64,000 nt of DNA. Source: Rhizobium leguminosarum (GTDB lineage: Bacteria; Pseudomonadota; Alphaproteobacteria; Rhizobiales; Rhizobiaceae). Below the pieces are notes generated by a model. It did not search any database. It was given only the letters and a program-made list of their open reading frames with translations, and was not told where the DNA came from. A program made the translations under genes and the position numbers. The stretch covers positions 4,614,501 to 4,678,500 of the forward strand of contig NZ_JAGIOR010000001.1 of NCBI RefSeq assembly GCF_017876795.1, read 5' to 3'. Shown one piece after another: positions 55,537 to 64,000 of the stretch. Numbering within the stretch: position 1 is the first letter of the stretch; each line of letters opens with the position of its first letter.

Positions 55537-56654
55537 ACGGCTGCCCTTTCGGTTTCGATGCGGTCGAGCCAGAAGGAGAAGCCGACGGCCGGAATGCGGT
55601 CCGTTGCGCCGAGGAAGGTCAGCAGCCGGTCGAAGCGGCCACCACCGGCCAGAACCGCCGTCGAACCCTCAACCGTCACCTCGAAGACGAGGCCGGTGTA
55701 ATAATCGAGCGGCCGTCCGAAGGCGGCGCGGTAGTCAACGCAAGAGAGGTCGACACCGGCATTGGCAAGGGCGGCAACGCGGCCGTTGAAGCGCTGAAGC
55801 GCGTTGCCGAGTTTCAGGCCGGCCGCATCGGCGAAACCAGCCAGCGCCGCGGACGCATTGACGAGCGGCACGTGGAGCGACAGGAACTCCTCCAGCACAT
55901 GGAAGGCCGCGTCGTCGAGACGGGTTTCGGACAGGATGAGCTTTTCCTTGAGCCGCCGGGCGATCTCCAGCGGCGAGCGGCCGGCATTGGCCGAATAACC
56001 CGTCACCTGCATTTCCTGCTCGATGTGGGCGACCAGCGCCTGCTCGTCGCCTGATGCGACAAGCCTGGCAATATCGTCGTCCAAGCCGGTGACGAATTGC
56101 GGGCTGACGAGGCCGGCAAGCAAGGCTTCCAACTGCGTCATGTTGCCGAAGGCGTGGATCAGGCGCTTCTGCCAGCCGAGCGGCAGGCCGAGCGCCTGGA
56201 CGACGGCTTCGAACACCGCCTGGTCGCCAAGCGTCACCGACAGGCGCCGGCCCGGCAGCAGGCGGGCGAGAATGCCGGTGGCATCGCCGATGGCGCGGGC
56301 GTCGGCGCCAGACAGGTTGATATCGCCGAGATCTTCGATGCCGGCCTGATAGAATTCATTGGCGCCGTCGCGGCGCTGGCGGAAAACCTCGCCGAGATAG
56401 GCGTAACGCTTCGGCGTACCGGTCGCCGTCTCGATATGGCGCAGGCAGACGGGGATGGTGAATTCGGGACGCAGGCAGAGGCTCGCCCCAGTTTCGCTCT
56501 CCGTCATGAAGATGCGGCGGCGCAGATCCTCGCCGGCGATATCGAAAAAGGGTTCGGCCGGCTGGATCACCGGTGTGTCGATGCGCTCGGTGTTGCGGGC
56601 GGTAAATTCGGCCAGCAGATCGTTGGCAAATTCGGGGAGGTTGATCAGGGGCAT
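55533..56654 (-). CDS. hisZ: ATP phosphoribosyltransferase regulatory subunit
   Basis: This 373-residue HisRS-paralogue has class II synthetase motif remnants ([54 protein letters not shown]) but not the full catalytic set. It forms an octamer with short HisG and gives histidine feedback control. It is in the operon hisS-hisZ-hisG, with hisS 42 bases upstream and hisG overlapping by 4 bases. Confidence 0.94.
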   Translation of the reverse strand: MPLINLPEFANDLLAEFTARNTERIDTPVIQPAEPFFDIAGEDLRRRIFMTESETGASLCLRPEFTIPVCLRHIETATGTPKRYAYLGEVFRQRRDGANEFYQAGIEDLGDINLSGADARAIGDATGILARLLPGRRLSVTLGDQAVFEAVVQALGLPLGWQKRLIHAFGNMTQLEALLAGLVSPQFVTGLDDDIARLVASGDEQALVAHIEQEMQVTGYSANAGRSPLEIARRLKEKLILSETRLDDAAFHVLEEFLSLHVPLVNASAALAGFADAAGLKLGNALQRFNGRVAALANAGVDLSCVDYRAAFGRPLDYYTGLVFEVTVEGSTAVLAGGGRFDRLLTFLGATDRIPAVGFSFWLDRIETERAAV

Positions 56655-56696
56655 GCCGCGCTCCGAACGGTAAGCGAAGAGCGTGTCGGAACGGCC

Positions 56697-58220
56697 TCAG
56701 ACATCGCCGCCCGCCCTCTTCCGATCCTCTGCCTGCGCCGCGAGGATCTCCTTCACCTTGGCGACGAGGTCGGCTTCCGGCGCTGTCTCCTGCGCCACGC
56801 GCGCCTCGCGCCAGCTGGCATTATCCTCGATTTCGCCGGAGAGCCGCTTGCCCTCGATCAGATCCTTGATCTGCACGACGCCGGTTGCCCGCTCGTCGCC
56901 GCCCTGGATGATGGCGACGGGGCAGCCGCGGCGATCGGCGTATTTCAGCTGGTTGCCGAACTTCTTCCAGTTGCCCTGGAACATCTCGGCGCGGATGCCG
57001 GCAGCCCGCAGCTGCTGGGTCATCTTCTGATAGCGGCCCATCGCCTCGACATCGCCGTCCATGACGGTTACCAGCACGGGCTCGATCACTTCGCTGGCGC
57101 CGAGCTTGCCGAGGTTCTTCAGCGCCGTCATCAGCCTGGAGACGCCGATCGAAAAGCCGGTTGCCGGAACCGGCTGACCCATGAAGCGGGAGACCAGGCC
57201 ATCATAACGGCCGCCGCCGCCGACCGAACCGAAGACGACCTTTTCACCCTTTTCGTTGGTGACGTCGAAGCTGAGCTCGGCCTCGTAGACCGGGCCGGTA
57301 TAATATTCGAGCCCGCGCACGACGGAGGGATCGATCTTGATGCGGTCGGACTGATAGCCGGCGCTCGTGACCAACGCCCCGATGAAATTCAGCTCCTCGA
57401 CGCCTTCGACGCCCTTCGAGGTTCCGGCAACGAGCTCGGCCAGGCGCGCAGCACTTTCGGCATAGTCCTTGATGCCGACGAAGAACAGCACCTTGTCGAT
57501 CTGCGCCTGGTCGAGGCCGGCGCCCTTGGTGAAGTCGCCGGATTCATCCCTGCGGCCGGGACCGAGCAGCAGGGCCACGCCTTCCGGCCCAAACTTGTCG
57601 AGCTTGTCTATGGCGCGCAACACGTTGAGCCGCTGGCCGGCCTTGTCATCGCCGCCGAGGCCGATCGCCTCCAGCACGCCGTCCAGAACCTTGCGGTTGT
57701 TGACGCGGATGACATAGTCGCCGCGCTTGATGCCGAGGGCCTCAAGCGTATCGGCCATCATCATGCACATTTCGGCATCGGCCTGGACACCCGGCGCGCC
57801 GACGGTATCGGCATCGAACTGCATGAACTGGCGGAAGCGGCCAGGGCCGGGCTTCTCATTGCGGAAGACGTAACCGGCGCGGTAGGTGCGGTAGGGAAGC
57901 TGGATATCGTTGAAATTCTCGGCGACATGACGGGCGAGCGGCGCCGTCAGGTCGTAACGCAGCGACATCCACTGCTCGTCGTCGTCCTGCAGCGAGAAGA
58001 CGCCCTCGTTCGGCCGGTCGCTGTCGGGCAGGAATTTGCCCAGCGCATCGGTGTATTCGAACAGCGGCGTTTCGTGCGGATCGAAACCATAATGCTCGTA
58101 GACTTCCCGGATCTTTGCCGTCATCTCGTTGACGGCGCGGATATCGGCCGCCGTCCGGTCGACGAAGCCGCGCGGCAGGCGGGCCTTGAGCTTTTGCGGT
58201 TTCTTCTGCTTGTCGTTCAT
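56697..58220 (-). CDS. hisS: Histidyl-tRNA synthetase
   Basis: From ATG 58220 ([20 protein letters not shown]) the protein is 507 residues. It has class II motif 2 ([32 protein letters not shown]), the histidine-A signature [13 protein letters not shown], motif 3 FSIGVSRLM, and the anticodon-binding domain. It heads the hisS-hisZ-hisG operon. The frame open to 58283 includes 21 codons without family similarity. Confidence 0.96.
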   Translation of the reverse strand: MNDKQKKPQKLKARLPRGFVDRTAADIRAVNEMTAKIREVYEHYGFDPHETPLFEYTDALGKFLPDSDRPNEGVFSLQDDDEQWMSLRYDLTAPLARHVAENFNDIQLPYRTYRAGYVFRNEKPGPGRFRQFMQFDADTVGAPGVQADAEMCMMMADTLEALGIKRGDYVIRVNNRKVLDGVLEAIGLGGDDKAGQRLNVLRAIDKLDKFGPEGVALLLGPGRRDESGDFTKGAGLDQAQIDKVLFFVGIKDYAESAARLAELVAGTSKGVEGVEELNFIGALVTSAGYQSDRIKIDPSVVRGLEYYTGPVYEAELSFDVTNEKGEKVVFGSVGGGGRYDGLVSRFMGQPVPATGFSIGVSRLMTALKNLGKLGASEVIEPVLVTVMDGDVEAMGRYQKMTQQLRAAGIRAEMFQGNWKKFGNQLKYADRRGCPVAIIQGGDERATGVVQIKDLIEGKRLSGEIEDNASWREARVAQETAPEADLVAKVKEILAAQAEDRKRAGGDV

Positions 58221-58303
58221 TTCCGGGAATTCCGCTGACTGTGACAGTGGCGGTTTCCTAACCGATCGGGCGGGGAGCGGCAAGGGCGAAGGGTCTTGAA
58301 GTC

Positions 58304-58402
58304 TACAGCGCCGCGCGTCTTTTCAGACGCGCAAAGGACGCTGTGGCACTTTGAACTGCTGCTCAATTCCTTAAATCGATTCCGATTTAAGGAATTGTGC
58401 AG
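58304..58402 (+). repeat. Second interspersed palindromic repeat family, copy 3 (full)
   Basis: Module 1 is TACAGCGCCGCGCGTCTTTT with CAGACGCGC, then AAAGGACGCTGTGGCACTTT. Module 2 is the palindrome ATTCCTTAAATCGATTCCGA with its closing TTTAAGGAAT. It lies between hisS and the gene at 58449. The same order appears at 27629 with diverged palindromes and, as module 1 only, at 43978. Confidence 0.8.
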
Positions 58403-58448
58403 TGGGCGAGAATCGATTGAAGCAGAGGCGTCCATCAGAAATGCGGAT

Positions 58449-59210
58449 ATGATCATGATCACCGAGGCGCTTCTCTATACCGCGACATGGCCGCTGACCG
58501 GCAAGCCGCGTCGAAACTTCATCCGCTATTCCGTCAATCTCTGGTCGCGGGCTGGACGTTGCGCCCGGCAGTGGGCCGACCACGAGGGGAAGAGCCGGAA
58601 TGCGATCCGCGCGGCGGCGGCCGATCTCAGGCGGAAGCGGACAGCGGTCGTGCTCGGCTCCGGCCTGCTGCGCGACGTGCCGATCGAGGATATGGCGCGC
58701 GATTTCGACACCGTCGTGCTGGTCGATCTCGTCCATCTCGCCTCGGTGCGCCTGTGGCTGACGGCCAGGGGCTATCGCAATGTCCGGCTGATCGAGCGTG
58801 ATCTCTCCGGCTACGACGATCTCGCCGCCGGCAGGGAGCCCGAACCGCTCGGCTTCCTGCGCTCGGTGCCCTATCTCGATTTCGTGGTTTCGGCCAACCT
58901 GCTGTCGCAGATCGGCCGCGGCGTGAAACGGCGTCACGAGGCCGAGGCCGGCCGCATGCCTGAAGATACGGTGGAAAGGCTGATCGCCGCGCATCTGACC
59001 GGGCTTTCGGGGCTTGCCTGCCGCAGCTGTCTGGTGACCGACATCGCCTATGCCGTCATCGACCGCAACGGCAGGACGCATGAAGAGGCCGACCTGCTGC
59101 ATGGTGTCTCGCCGCCACCGGCAAAAGCGGCCTGGACATGGCCGGTCGCGCCGCTCGGCGAGGAAAGCCGCGACTACCGGATCGAGCACAAGGTGATCGC
59201 CGCCTGGTGA
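58449..59210 (+). CDS. Conserved hypothetical protein, possible SAM-methyltransferase-like fold
   Basis: From ATG 58449 (MIMITEALLYTATWPLTGKP) the protein is 253 residues; the open frame upstream of it is repeat DNA and is not counted. RRKRTAVVLGSGLLRDVPIE resembles a glycine-rich nucleotide-binding turn. It is followed by TVVLVDLVHLASVRLWLTAR with an acidic end of strand 2 and by DFVVSANLLSQIG, an order reminiscent of Rossmann-fold methyltransferases. No catalytic motif can be named. Its neighbours give no functional hint. Confidence 0.65.
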   Translation: MIMITEALLYTATWPLTGKPRRNFIRYSVNLWSRAGRCARQWADHEGKSRNAIRAAAADLRRKRTAVVLGSGLLRDVPIEDMARDFDTVVLVDLVHLASVRLWLTARGYRNVRLIERDLSGYDDLAAGREPEPLGFLRSVPYLDFVVSANLLSQIGRGVKRRHEAEAGRMPEDTVERLIAAHLTGLSGLACRSCLVTDIAYAVIDRNGRTHEEADLLHGVSPPPAKAAWTWPVAPLGEESRDYRIEHKVIAAW

Positions 59211-59293
59211 GAGGCATGACAATGCCGTGATCCGTCAGCCGGTCATCGTCGGCCAGCTTGGCGTGCGGCCCGCATTCGCCTATATGGAACATC

Positions 59294-59677
59294 ATGCGGA
59301 CACTCGCCCTCATCACGATGTTACTCGGCTGGCTGGTCTACAGCGCCATGTCCGCATGGGCGGGCTGTCCGACATGCGCGTCGATGAATGCGCCGGTCAC
59401 CGTCGAGGCCGGCGGCATGCACCATCAGATGGCCGGCATGGATGTGTCCAAAGTGGATATGCCCGAGGGGCCAAGGCATATCGCTCCCCTGAAAGATCCC
59501 TGCGCCAGCGGCGACGTTGCGCATATGCCGCTTTGCGCCGCCTGTCTTCTGCTGCCGCCGACGGTAACAGTCATGGATGGCGGAAAATCCGTTTTCGGCT
59601 ATCCCACCCCGGCACCTGCCCGCGCTCTGGATGATAAAAGGCCCGCGCCGCAAGCACCCCCTCCCCGACTGTCCTGA
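59294..59677 (+). CDS. Small secreted Cys/His/Met-rich protein, possibly metal-related
   Basis: From ATG 59294 (MRTLALITMLLGWLVYSAMS) the protein is 127 residues with a signal peptide ending AWA. The mature part has CPTC, a GGMHHQMAGMD cluster, DPCASGD and CAACLL, then a Pro-rich tail. The closely spaced Cys, His and Met residues suggest copper or another soft metal. The copper-type DUF305 gene 71 bases downstream on the same strand supports that. I do not recognise a named family. Confidence 0.6.
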   Translation: MRTLALITMLLGWLVYSAMSAWAGCPTCASMNAPVTVEAGGMHHQMAGMDVSKVDMPEGPRHIAPLKDPCASGDVAHMPLCAACLLLPPTVTVMDGGKSVFGYPTPAPARALDDKRPAPQAPPPRLS

Positions 59678-59748
59678 CACCCCATCCATGCCAATCAGGT
59701 AGCCCTGCTGCCTGGAAGACCTATTGTCAGACAGAGGAAGGATCTCTC

Positions 59749-60108
59749 ATGTCTCTGAAAATCATCACGCTTGCTACAACGCTTGCCTTCGTTGCCGCCC
59801 CCAGCCTTGCCGAAGACATGTCGATGGACATGAGCAAGCCGATGGGCAGTCACGATGCGGCAAGCCACGCCTTCAGCGAGGCCAACGCCAAGATGCACAA
59901 GGATATGACAATCAAATATAGCGGCAATCCCGATGTGGATTTCGTCCGCGGCATGATCCCGCACCATCAAGGCGCAATCGACATGGCGAGGATCGAACTT
60001 CAATACGGCAAGGATGCCGATATCCGCAAACTCGCCGAAGGCGTCATCAAGGCGCAGGAAGCCGAGATCACCGAGATGAATGCCTGGCTTAAAGCCCACG
60101 GCAAATAA
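59749..60108 (+). CDS. DUF305 family periplasmic protein (copper-associated)
   Basis: The 119-residue protein has a signal peptide of about 21 residues (ending SLAED), a Met-rich MSMDMSKPMGSH segment and the DUF305 helix pair with FVRGMIPHHQGAIDMARIEL. The family (CopM and relatives) binds copper, and the HHxxAIDMA motif lies on one helix face. Together with the preceding Cys/His/Met-rich gene it is likely to act in periplasmic copper handling. An AGGAAGGA ribosome-binding site precedes the ATG. Confidence 0.85.
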   Translation: MSLKIITLATTLAFVAAPSLAEDMSMDMSKPMGSHDAASHAFSEANAKMHKDMTIKYSGNPDVDFVRGMIPHHQGAIDMARIELQYGKDADIRKLAEGVIKAQEAEITEMNAWLKAHGK

Positions 60109-60126
60109 TCGATCGTCCGCAAAAAA

Positions 60127-60150
60127 GAACGCCGGATATCTCCGGCGTTC
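60127..60150. terminator. Bidirectional terminator between convergent genes
   Basis: GAACGCCGGA (60127-60136) pairs perfectly with TCCGGCGTTC (60141-60150) over a 4-base loop. A six-A run precedes it, i.e. a T-run on the minus strand, so it chiefly ends the aldo/keto reductase transcript. Confidence 0.8.
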
Positions 60151-60173
60151 CCTCACTGAAATGCACTTGAAAA

Positions 60174-61222
60174 TCAATCCTTCGGCTCGAAATCGGCCGG
60201 GCGGCGGCCGGCGCCCTGGCGCGCCAGCATCCAGCCCGGATATTCGGGAGCAAGGGCGCTGACCTCGTCGAGCCTTTTCATATCGTCGCCGTCGAGCTTC
60301 AGCTTGACGGCGGCAAGGTTCTGGTCGAGCTGGTCGACACGCTTGGCGCCGATGATGACTGTCGTGACGAAAGGCTTGGCGAGGATATAGGCGAGCGCCA
60401 CGGTGGCGACGCTGACGCCGTGCTTTTCGGCGACTTCGCGCATGATTGCAACGCACGCCCAGGCCTTGTCCTGGTCGACAGGCGGAAAATCGAAACTGGC
60501 GCGACGGCCCTCGCCGTTGCCGGGCGCGCCTGGACCGTATTTACCGGAGAGCAGACCGCCGGCGAGCGGCGACCAGACCATCAGGCCGAGCTTCTCCTCC
60601 TGCATCATCGGCACGATGTCGCGCTCGAGATCGCGGCCGGCGATCGAATAATAGGCCTGCACCGTTTCGAAACGGGCAAAGCCGCGGCGTTCGGAGAGGC
60701 CGAGCGCCTTGGAAATGCGCCAGGCCTGCCAGTTGGAGACGCCGATATAGCGCACGAGCCGCGGGAAACGAGATCGTCGAAGGCGCCTAGCGTCTCTTCG
60801 ATCGGCGTCACCGCATCGGTGGCGTGGATCTGATAGAGGTCGATATGATCGGTCTGCAGGCGCTTGAGGCTCGCCTCGACCGAATCCATGATGTGGCCAC
60901 GCGAAGCGCCGCGGTCATTCGGCTTGTCGCCCATGACGCCGTAGACCTTGGTGGCGATAACGACGTCCTTGCGTGGGATGTCGAGGTTCTTCAGCGCCTG
61001 GCCGAGTAGCCTTTCGGACTCGCCGGATGAATAGACGTCAGCCGTGTCGATGAAATTGACGCCTGATGCAAGCGAGCGCTCGACGATCCGGTCGGCGGCA
61101 TTCTGGTCGACATCGGCGATGGCGCCCCACATGCTGCCCTGTTTGGCTTCGCCGAAGGTCATCGTGCCCAGGCAGATTTCCGAGACGAAAAGTCCCGTAT
61201 TTCCGAGTTGATTGTAACGCAT
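60174..61222 (-). pseudogene. Aldo/keto reductase with a single frameshift
   Basis: The gene reads MRYNQLGNTGLFVSEICLGT with catalytic Asp/Tyr in FIDTADVYSSGESE, Lys in VIATKV and His in LYQIHATDAVTP, then loses frame near 60762. The sequence in SRGSCAIS should read SRG-VRYIGVSNW, and one base appears missing. The second half (RYIGVSNWQAWRISKALG, LMVWSPLAGGLLSGKYG, TTVIIGAKRVDQLDQNL) is complete to the stop at 60174. Apart from this single-base loss the gene is full length (~349 residues), so a very recent mutation or a sequencing error are both possible. Confidence 0.88.
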
Positions 61223-61491
61223 GGTCGAAAAAATCCTTTGTGTCTGCCGCAAGAGGGGCTTGCGAACTTAAGAACTTCATTTTTTGATTATTGGCCTGCG
61301 CGTGACAGGCACAGCCGTGGCTGGCTGCAAGGTGAGGCAAACTCGATGTAGTGCGGCGGCGGCGATTTTCAACGCCGCGCCTTCCAAGCGGAGATGAGTG
61401 CCCTTGGCTCAAGACAGCCCTTGTCTCCACACAGCCCTTGTCTCAACACAGGCGAGCGATAGATTGCCGGCCATATCTCAATGAAAGAGTT

Positions 61492-61540
61492 AGAGCATGA
61501 TGTCATAAGAAAACCGCTCACACTTTTCGGCATCATGCTC
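61492..61540 (-). repeat. RIME-like interspersed repeat, copy D (half element)
   Basis: Only the first palindrome is present: GAGCATGATG at 61494 pairs with CATCATGCTC at its end, with AAAACCGCTCACACTTTTCG between. It ends 12 bases before the ATG of the HAD hydrolase gene, so the hairpin would form right at its ribosome-binding site. Confidence 0.85.
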
Positions 61541-61552
61541 AAAGGTACGCAT

Positions 61553-62257
61553 ATGACGACGCGACCACTGACCACGATCGGCTTCGATGCCGACGACACG
61601 CTCTGGCAGAACGAACAATATTACCGGCTGACGGAAGCGCATTTCACCGGCCTTCTTGCCGATTTCGCCGACGGGCCGAAGATTTCAGAACGACTGCTGG
61701 AAGCCGAAAAACGCAACCTTCGCCACTACGGCTTCGGCATCAAGGGCTTCACCCTTTCGATGATCGAGACGGCGATCGAGATCACCGAGGGCAAGATTCC
61801 CTCGAGCGTGATCGCCAAGATCCTCGACACCGGCCGCGACCTCCTCAGCCATCCCGTCGAGACCATGCCGCATGTGCGCGACACGCTGGAGGCGCTCGCC
61901 GGCAAATACCTGCTGGTGATGATCACCAAGGGCGATCTGTTCGATCAGGAGCGCAAGCTCGCCCAATCCGGACTCGGCGACTTCTTCGATGCCGTCGAGA
62001 TCGTCTCCGACAAGACCGCCGTCACCTATCGGCGCATCTTCGCCAAGGTCGGCGACGGGCCGGAGCGGGCGATGATGGTCGGCAATTCGCTGAAATCCGA
62101 CATCGTGCCGGCAATCGCCGCCGGCAGCTACGGCGTCTTCGTGCCGCACGAACTCACCTGGGTGCTGGAACATGTGGAAGAGCCGACGGAGGCGCCGCGT
62201 TTCCGCAAGATCGGCCATCTCGGTGAATTGCGCGACCTGATCGACCGGCTGGCATAG
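61553..62257 (+). CDS. HAD-family hydrolase
   Basis: From ATG 61553 (MTTRPLTTIGFDADDTLWQN) the protein is 234 residues; in-frame codons upstream are repeat DNA. Motif I is IGFDADDTLW, motif II LVMITKGDLFD, and motif IV MVGNSLKSDIVPAIAAG. It fits the YjjG/subfamily I type with a helical cap at about 20-85. Motif III Lys is uncertain (VVSDKTAVTYRRIFAKVG). The substrate is unknown. Expression may be affected by the repeat hairpin at its start. Confidence 0.87.
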   Translation: MTTRPLTTIGFDADDTLWQNEQYYRLTEAHFTGLLADFADGPKISERLLEAEKRNLRHYGFGIKGFTLSMIETAIEITEGKIPSSVIAKILDTGRDLLSHPVETMPHVRDTLEALAGKYLLVMITKGDLFDQERKLAQSGLGDFFDAVEIVSDKTAVTYRRIFAKVGDGPERAMMVGNSLKSDIVPAIAAGSYGVFVPHELTWVLEHVEEPTEAPRFRKIGHLGELRDLIDRLA

Positions 62258-62277
62258 GCGGACAAAAGCGCTCTGTT

Positions 62278-62787
62278 TTATTGCGGCTTGGCAGGCGCCT
62301 TCGGAAACAGCGTCGGGCGCTCCGGCTCGGCTGGTGGCTGCGGCTGCTTCGGCGCGGTGGCCAAAGGCTCGATCAGAATGCTGAAGGGGGCGCCAAGGCC
62401 GCGACGCGGCGAGACCTTGGAATAATAGGGACGCAGCAGCCAGGTGGTGTTTTCCTTGACCGTCGTCTCGAAGCTCAAGCCGTCCTCGTCGGTGCCGAAG
62501 AAGGCCTCGTCATCCGGTTTCGACAGGTCGAAGATCGCCAGGAAGGCAAACTTGCTCTTGGTGGCAAAGTCGATCTTCAGGTGCTGGCCGGTGCGCACCG
62601 GCAGCGTGTAGACATGGCCGTTGCCGAACTTCGTCCAGCCCTTGAGCTGCATGGTGACGGCCGGGAACTGAAGTTTCTCTAGTTTCTCGCCGGGATCGAG
62701 CTGCGGCGTCTGCGCCATGGCTGAGACTGGCAGGAGAAACAGGGCAGCGGCGGCGATCAATGTTCTCACGGATGTATCTTCTTTCAT
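62278..62787 (-). CDS. Secreted conserved hypothetical protein
   Basis: The 169-residue protein has a signal peptide of about 25 residues (LIAAAALFLLPVSAMAQ). The mature part, VRTGQHLKIDFATKSKFAFL, AIFDLSKPDDEAFFGTDEDG and TTWLLRPYYSKVSPRRG, looks like a compact beta domain similar to those of rhizobial periplasmic proteins of unknown function. A Pro/Ala/Lys-rich tail (PQPPAEPERPTLFPKAP) follows. It starts inside the end of tag (4-base overlap). Confidence 0.78.
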   Translation of the reverse strand: MKEDTSVRTLIAAAALFLLPVSAMAQTPQLDPGEKLEKLQFPAVTMQLKGWTKFGNGHVYTLPVRTGQHLKIDFATKSKFAFLAIFDLSKPDDEAFFGTDEDGLSFETTVKENTTWLLRPYYSKVSPRRGLGAPFSILIEPLATAPKQPQPPAEPERPTLFPKAPAKPQ

Positions 62788-63413
62788 GGACGAACCAAAG
62801 CGGCGCGCATCGCCTCGACCTCAGGCCGGCAGAAGCAGCCCTCCAGATGATCGTTGACGAGACCCATCGCCTGCATGAAAGCATAAACTGTGGTCGGGCC
62901 GACAAAGGTCCAGCCGCGTTTCTTCAGATCTTTTGAGATGACCGTCGATGTCGGCGTCGTCGGATTGGCGACGATATGATCACGGTCGACCGCTCCAGGC
63001 CGCTCGTTATGGCCGGGTTCGTATCGCCAGAAATAGTGGGCGAGAGAGCCGAATTCGTCTCTCAGCGCAATGGCGCGCCTGGCATTGTTGATGGTCGAGA
63101 CGATCTTGCCGCGATGGCGGATGATGCCGGCATCGGCCAGGCAGCGAGCGACGTCCTCGTCGCCGAAGAGAGCGACCTTCTCGAAATCGAAGCCGGAAAA
63201 GGCGGCGCGAAAATTCTCCCGCTTGCGCAGGATGGTCAGCCAGGAAAGGCCTGACTGGAAGCCTTCGAGGCAGATCTTCTCGAAGAGTCGAATGTCATTG
63301 GTGACAGGGCGGCCCCATTCCTCGTCATGATATCTGAGATAATCGGGCAGATTGGCATGCCAATGGCAACGGCTCCTGCCGTCCTTGTCGATGATGATGC
63401 CTGTCTCGCTCAT
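62784..63413 (-). CDS. tag: DNA-3-methyladenine glycosylase I
   Basis: The 209-residue protein carries the Tag zinc site residues: Cys in SRCHWHANLPDYLRYHDEEW near the N-terminus and His/Cys in NDHLEGCFCRP at the end. It also has the catalytic Glu in LFEKICLEGFQSGLSWLTIL and the DNA-contact KKRGWTFVGPTTVYAFMQAM. It removes 3-methyladenine from alkylated DNA. The downstream secreted protein gene overlaps its stop. Confidence 0.95.
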   Translation of the reverse strand: MSETGIIIDKDGRSRCHWHANLPDYLRYHDEEWGRPVTNDIRLFEKICLEGFQSGLSWLTILRKRENFRAAFSGFDFEKVALFGDEDVARCLADAGIIRHRGKIVSTINNARRAIALRDEFGSLAHYFWRYEPGHNERPGAVDRDHIVANPTTPTSTVISKDLKKRGWTFVGPTTVYAFMQAMGLVNDHLEGCFCRPEVEAMRAALVRP

Positions 63414-63656
63414 GTCCGCTTCATTCCCGAGTCCGTCTGTTCGCCGAGTCCGCTTCGCTTTCCGGTCATGATTCCGGCTTTACCATTTGCAAACCGTCTT
63501 TCCAAACCGAACGGTAACCCTGACGAAAAGTTTATCCCACAGGTCGGCCTTTCATGAATCGATCTTTACCATTCGCTGGCGGATAGGGTGGCAGCGTCTT
63601 TGCCGGGCGGACAGTGCCGCCAGTGCATTTTCGGCCATTTGTAGAGAGTCCGTCCG

Positions 63657-64000
63657 ATGATGAAACCGCTTGTTCTTGCTGCAGCCCTGCTCGGCATTTT
63701 CTCCACGGCCGCCCTTGCAGACGACCGCTACGCCACTCGCCCACCTATCGTGCTCAGCCCCGACCTGACCGCGCCCTGGGTCAATCAACTCGGCGGCGGC
63801 ACGGTTCGTCCCGTCGTCTATCAGCGGCCGGTCGTCCAACCGCAGCAGCGCGGCCTTTTCCAGCGCCGCGTGCTGCGCCAGGCGCCGCAAGTGTCACCGC
63901 AGACCGTTTCGGCGATCAATCCCGGCATACCGGCGATCCGCCATCCGATCGAGCCGCAATACCTGCCGCAGATGGTTGACTACGACACCCAGGAAAAGCC
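63657..64000 (+). CDS. Probable L,D-transpeptidase, N-terminal part (runs off window)
   Basis: Only the first ~114 codons are present, starting with a double Met (MMKPLVLAAALLGIFSTAAL) that begins a signal peptide ending ALADD. The mature part is Pro/Gln/Val/Arg-rich (RPVVYQRPVVQPQQRG) and reaches SAINPGIPAIRHPIEPQYLP and MVDYDTQEKP. That last block is the lead-in to the YkuD/ErfK L,D-transpeptidase domain in many rhizobial paralogues, but the catalytic HGT...SxGC motifs lie beyond the edge. The family call is by resemblance of this lead-in. Confidence 0.65.
   Translation, partial: MMKPLVLAAALLGIFSTAALADDRYATRPPIVLSPDLTAPWVNQLGGGTVRPVVYQRPVVQPQQRGLFQRRVLRQAPQVSPQTVSAINPGIPAIRHPIEPQYLPQMVDYDTQEK

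Noticed and set aside
56097..58238. A 713-codon open frame antisense to hisS and hisZ
   Set aside because: Both sense genes are unmistakable; the antisense frame is an effect of GC-rich codon use.

Overview
This window reads as chromosome of an alphaproteobacterium of the Rhizobium etli / R. leguminosarum type. The reasons are high GC, a CIRCE-controlled groESL operon, a short HisG paired with HisZ, small families such as DUF2093 and DUF4170 next to lipid A/Kdo genes, and intergenic double-palindrome repeats that look like RIME elements. Genus and species are inferred from gene content and were not tested by a search.

Layout. 0-6.7 kb: the start of an Mrp/ApbC gene, an orphan LuxR regulator, then an IclR regulator divergent from a four-gene operon (SDR sugar dehydrogenase, dgoK, dgoA, SMP-30 lactonase). 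The operon fits an oxidative De Ley-Doudoroff route for galactose, with the galactonate dehydratase missing from the window. A secreted PRC-barrel protein follows. 6.8-21.9 kb: a decayed accessory island. It holds a truncated IS66 element fused to the tail of an alpha/beta hydrolase, an IS21 element inserted exactly into a class III aminotransferase gene, and an ABC importer whose binding protein and ATPase are fused by an in-frame deletion that removed the Walker A loop. It also holds a PrpF/LysR pair, an HlyD relic, an IS5-family element inserted exactly into a PLP dehydratase gene, an ornithine cyclodeaminase homologue, and a second diverged copy of the aminotransferase 3' end.

22-31.7 kb: a GGDEF/EAL protein, a PAS-PAS-receiver protein without a kinase domain, mutL, a DUF2093 protein, and a CUT2-type sugar ABC importer divergent from a GntR-type regulator with two DNA-binding domains. 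31.9-44.6 kb: envelope and housekeeping genes: lpxK, a HAD phosphatase, waaA, DUF4170, a cysQ-like phosphatase, pmbA, a Kef-type antiporter, a patatin, rsmD, rluB with a large repetitive tail, tadA and a lipoprotein. 44.8-53.2 kb: ileS, ribF, a HAD hydrolase, groES-groEL with CIRCE, and a small unknown protein. 53.4-64 kb: a GST, a DoxX protein, hisG-hisZ-hisS, two small secreted Met/His-rich proteins probably linked to copper, a frameshifted aldo/keto reductase, a HAD hydrolase, tag, and the start of a probable L,D-transpeptidase.

I found no tRNA, rRNA or CRISPR array. I saw no convincing new defence or biosynthetic system. The most unusual material is the mosaic island with its gene fusions, the tandem-HTH regulator, the rluB tail, and the repeated 3' ends of groEL and the PRC-barrel gene.
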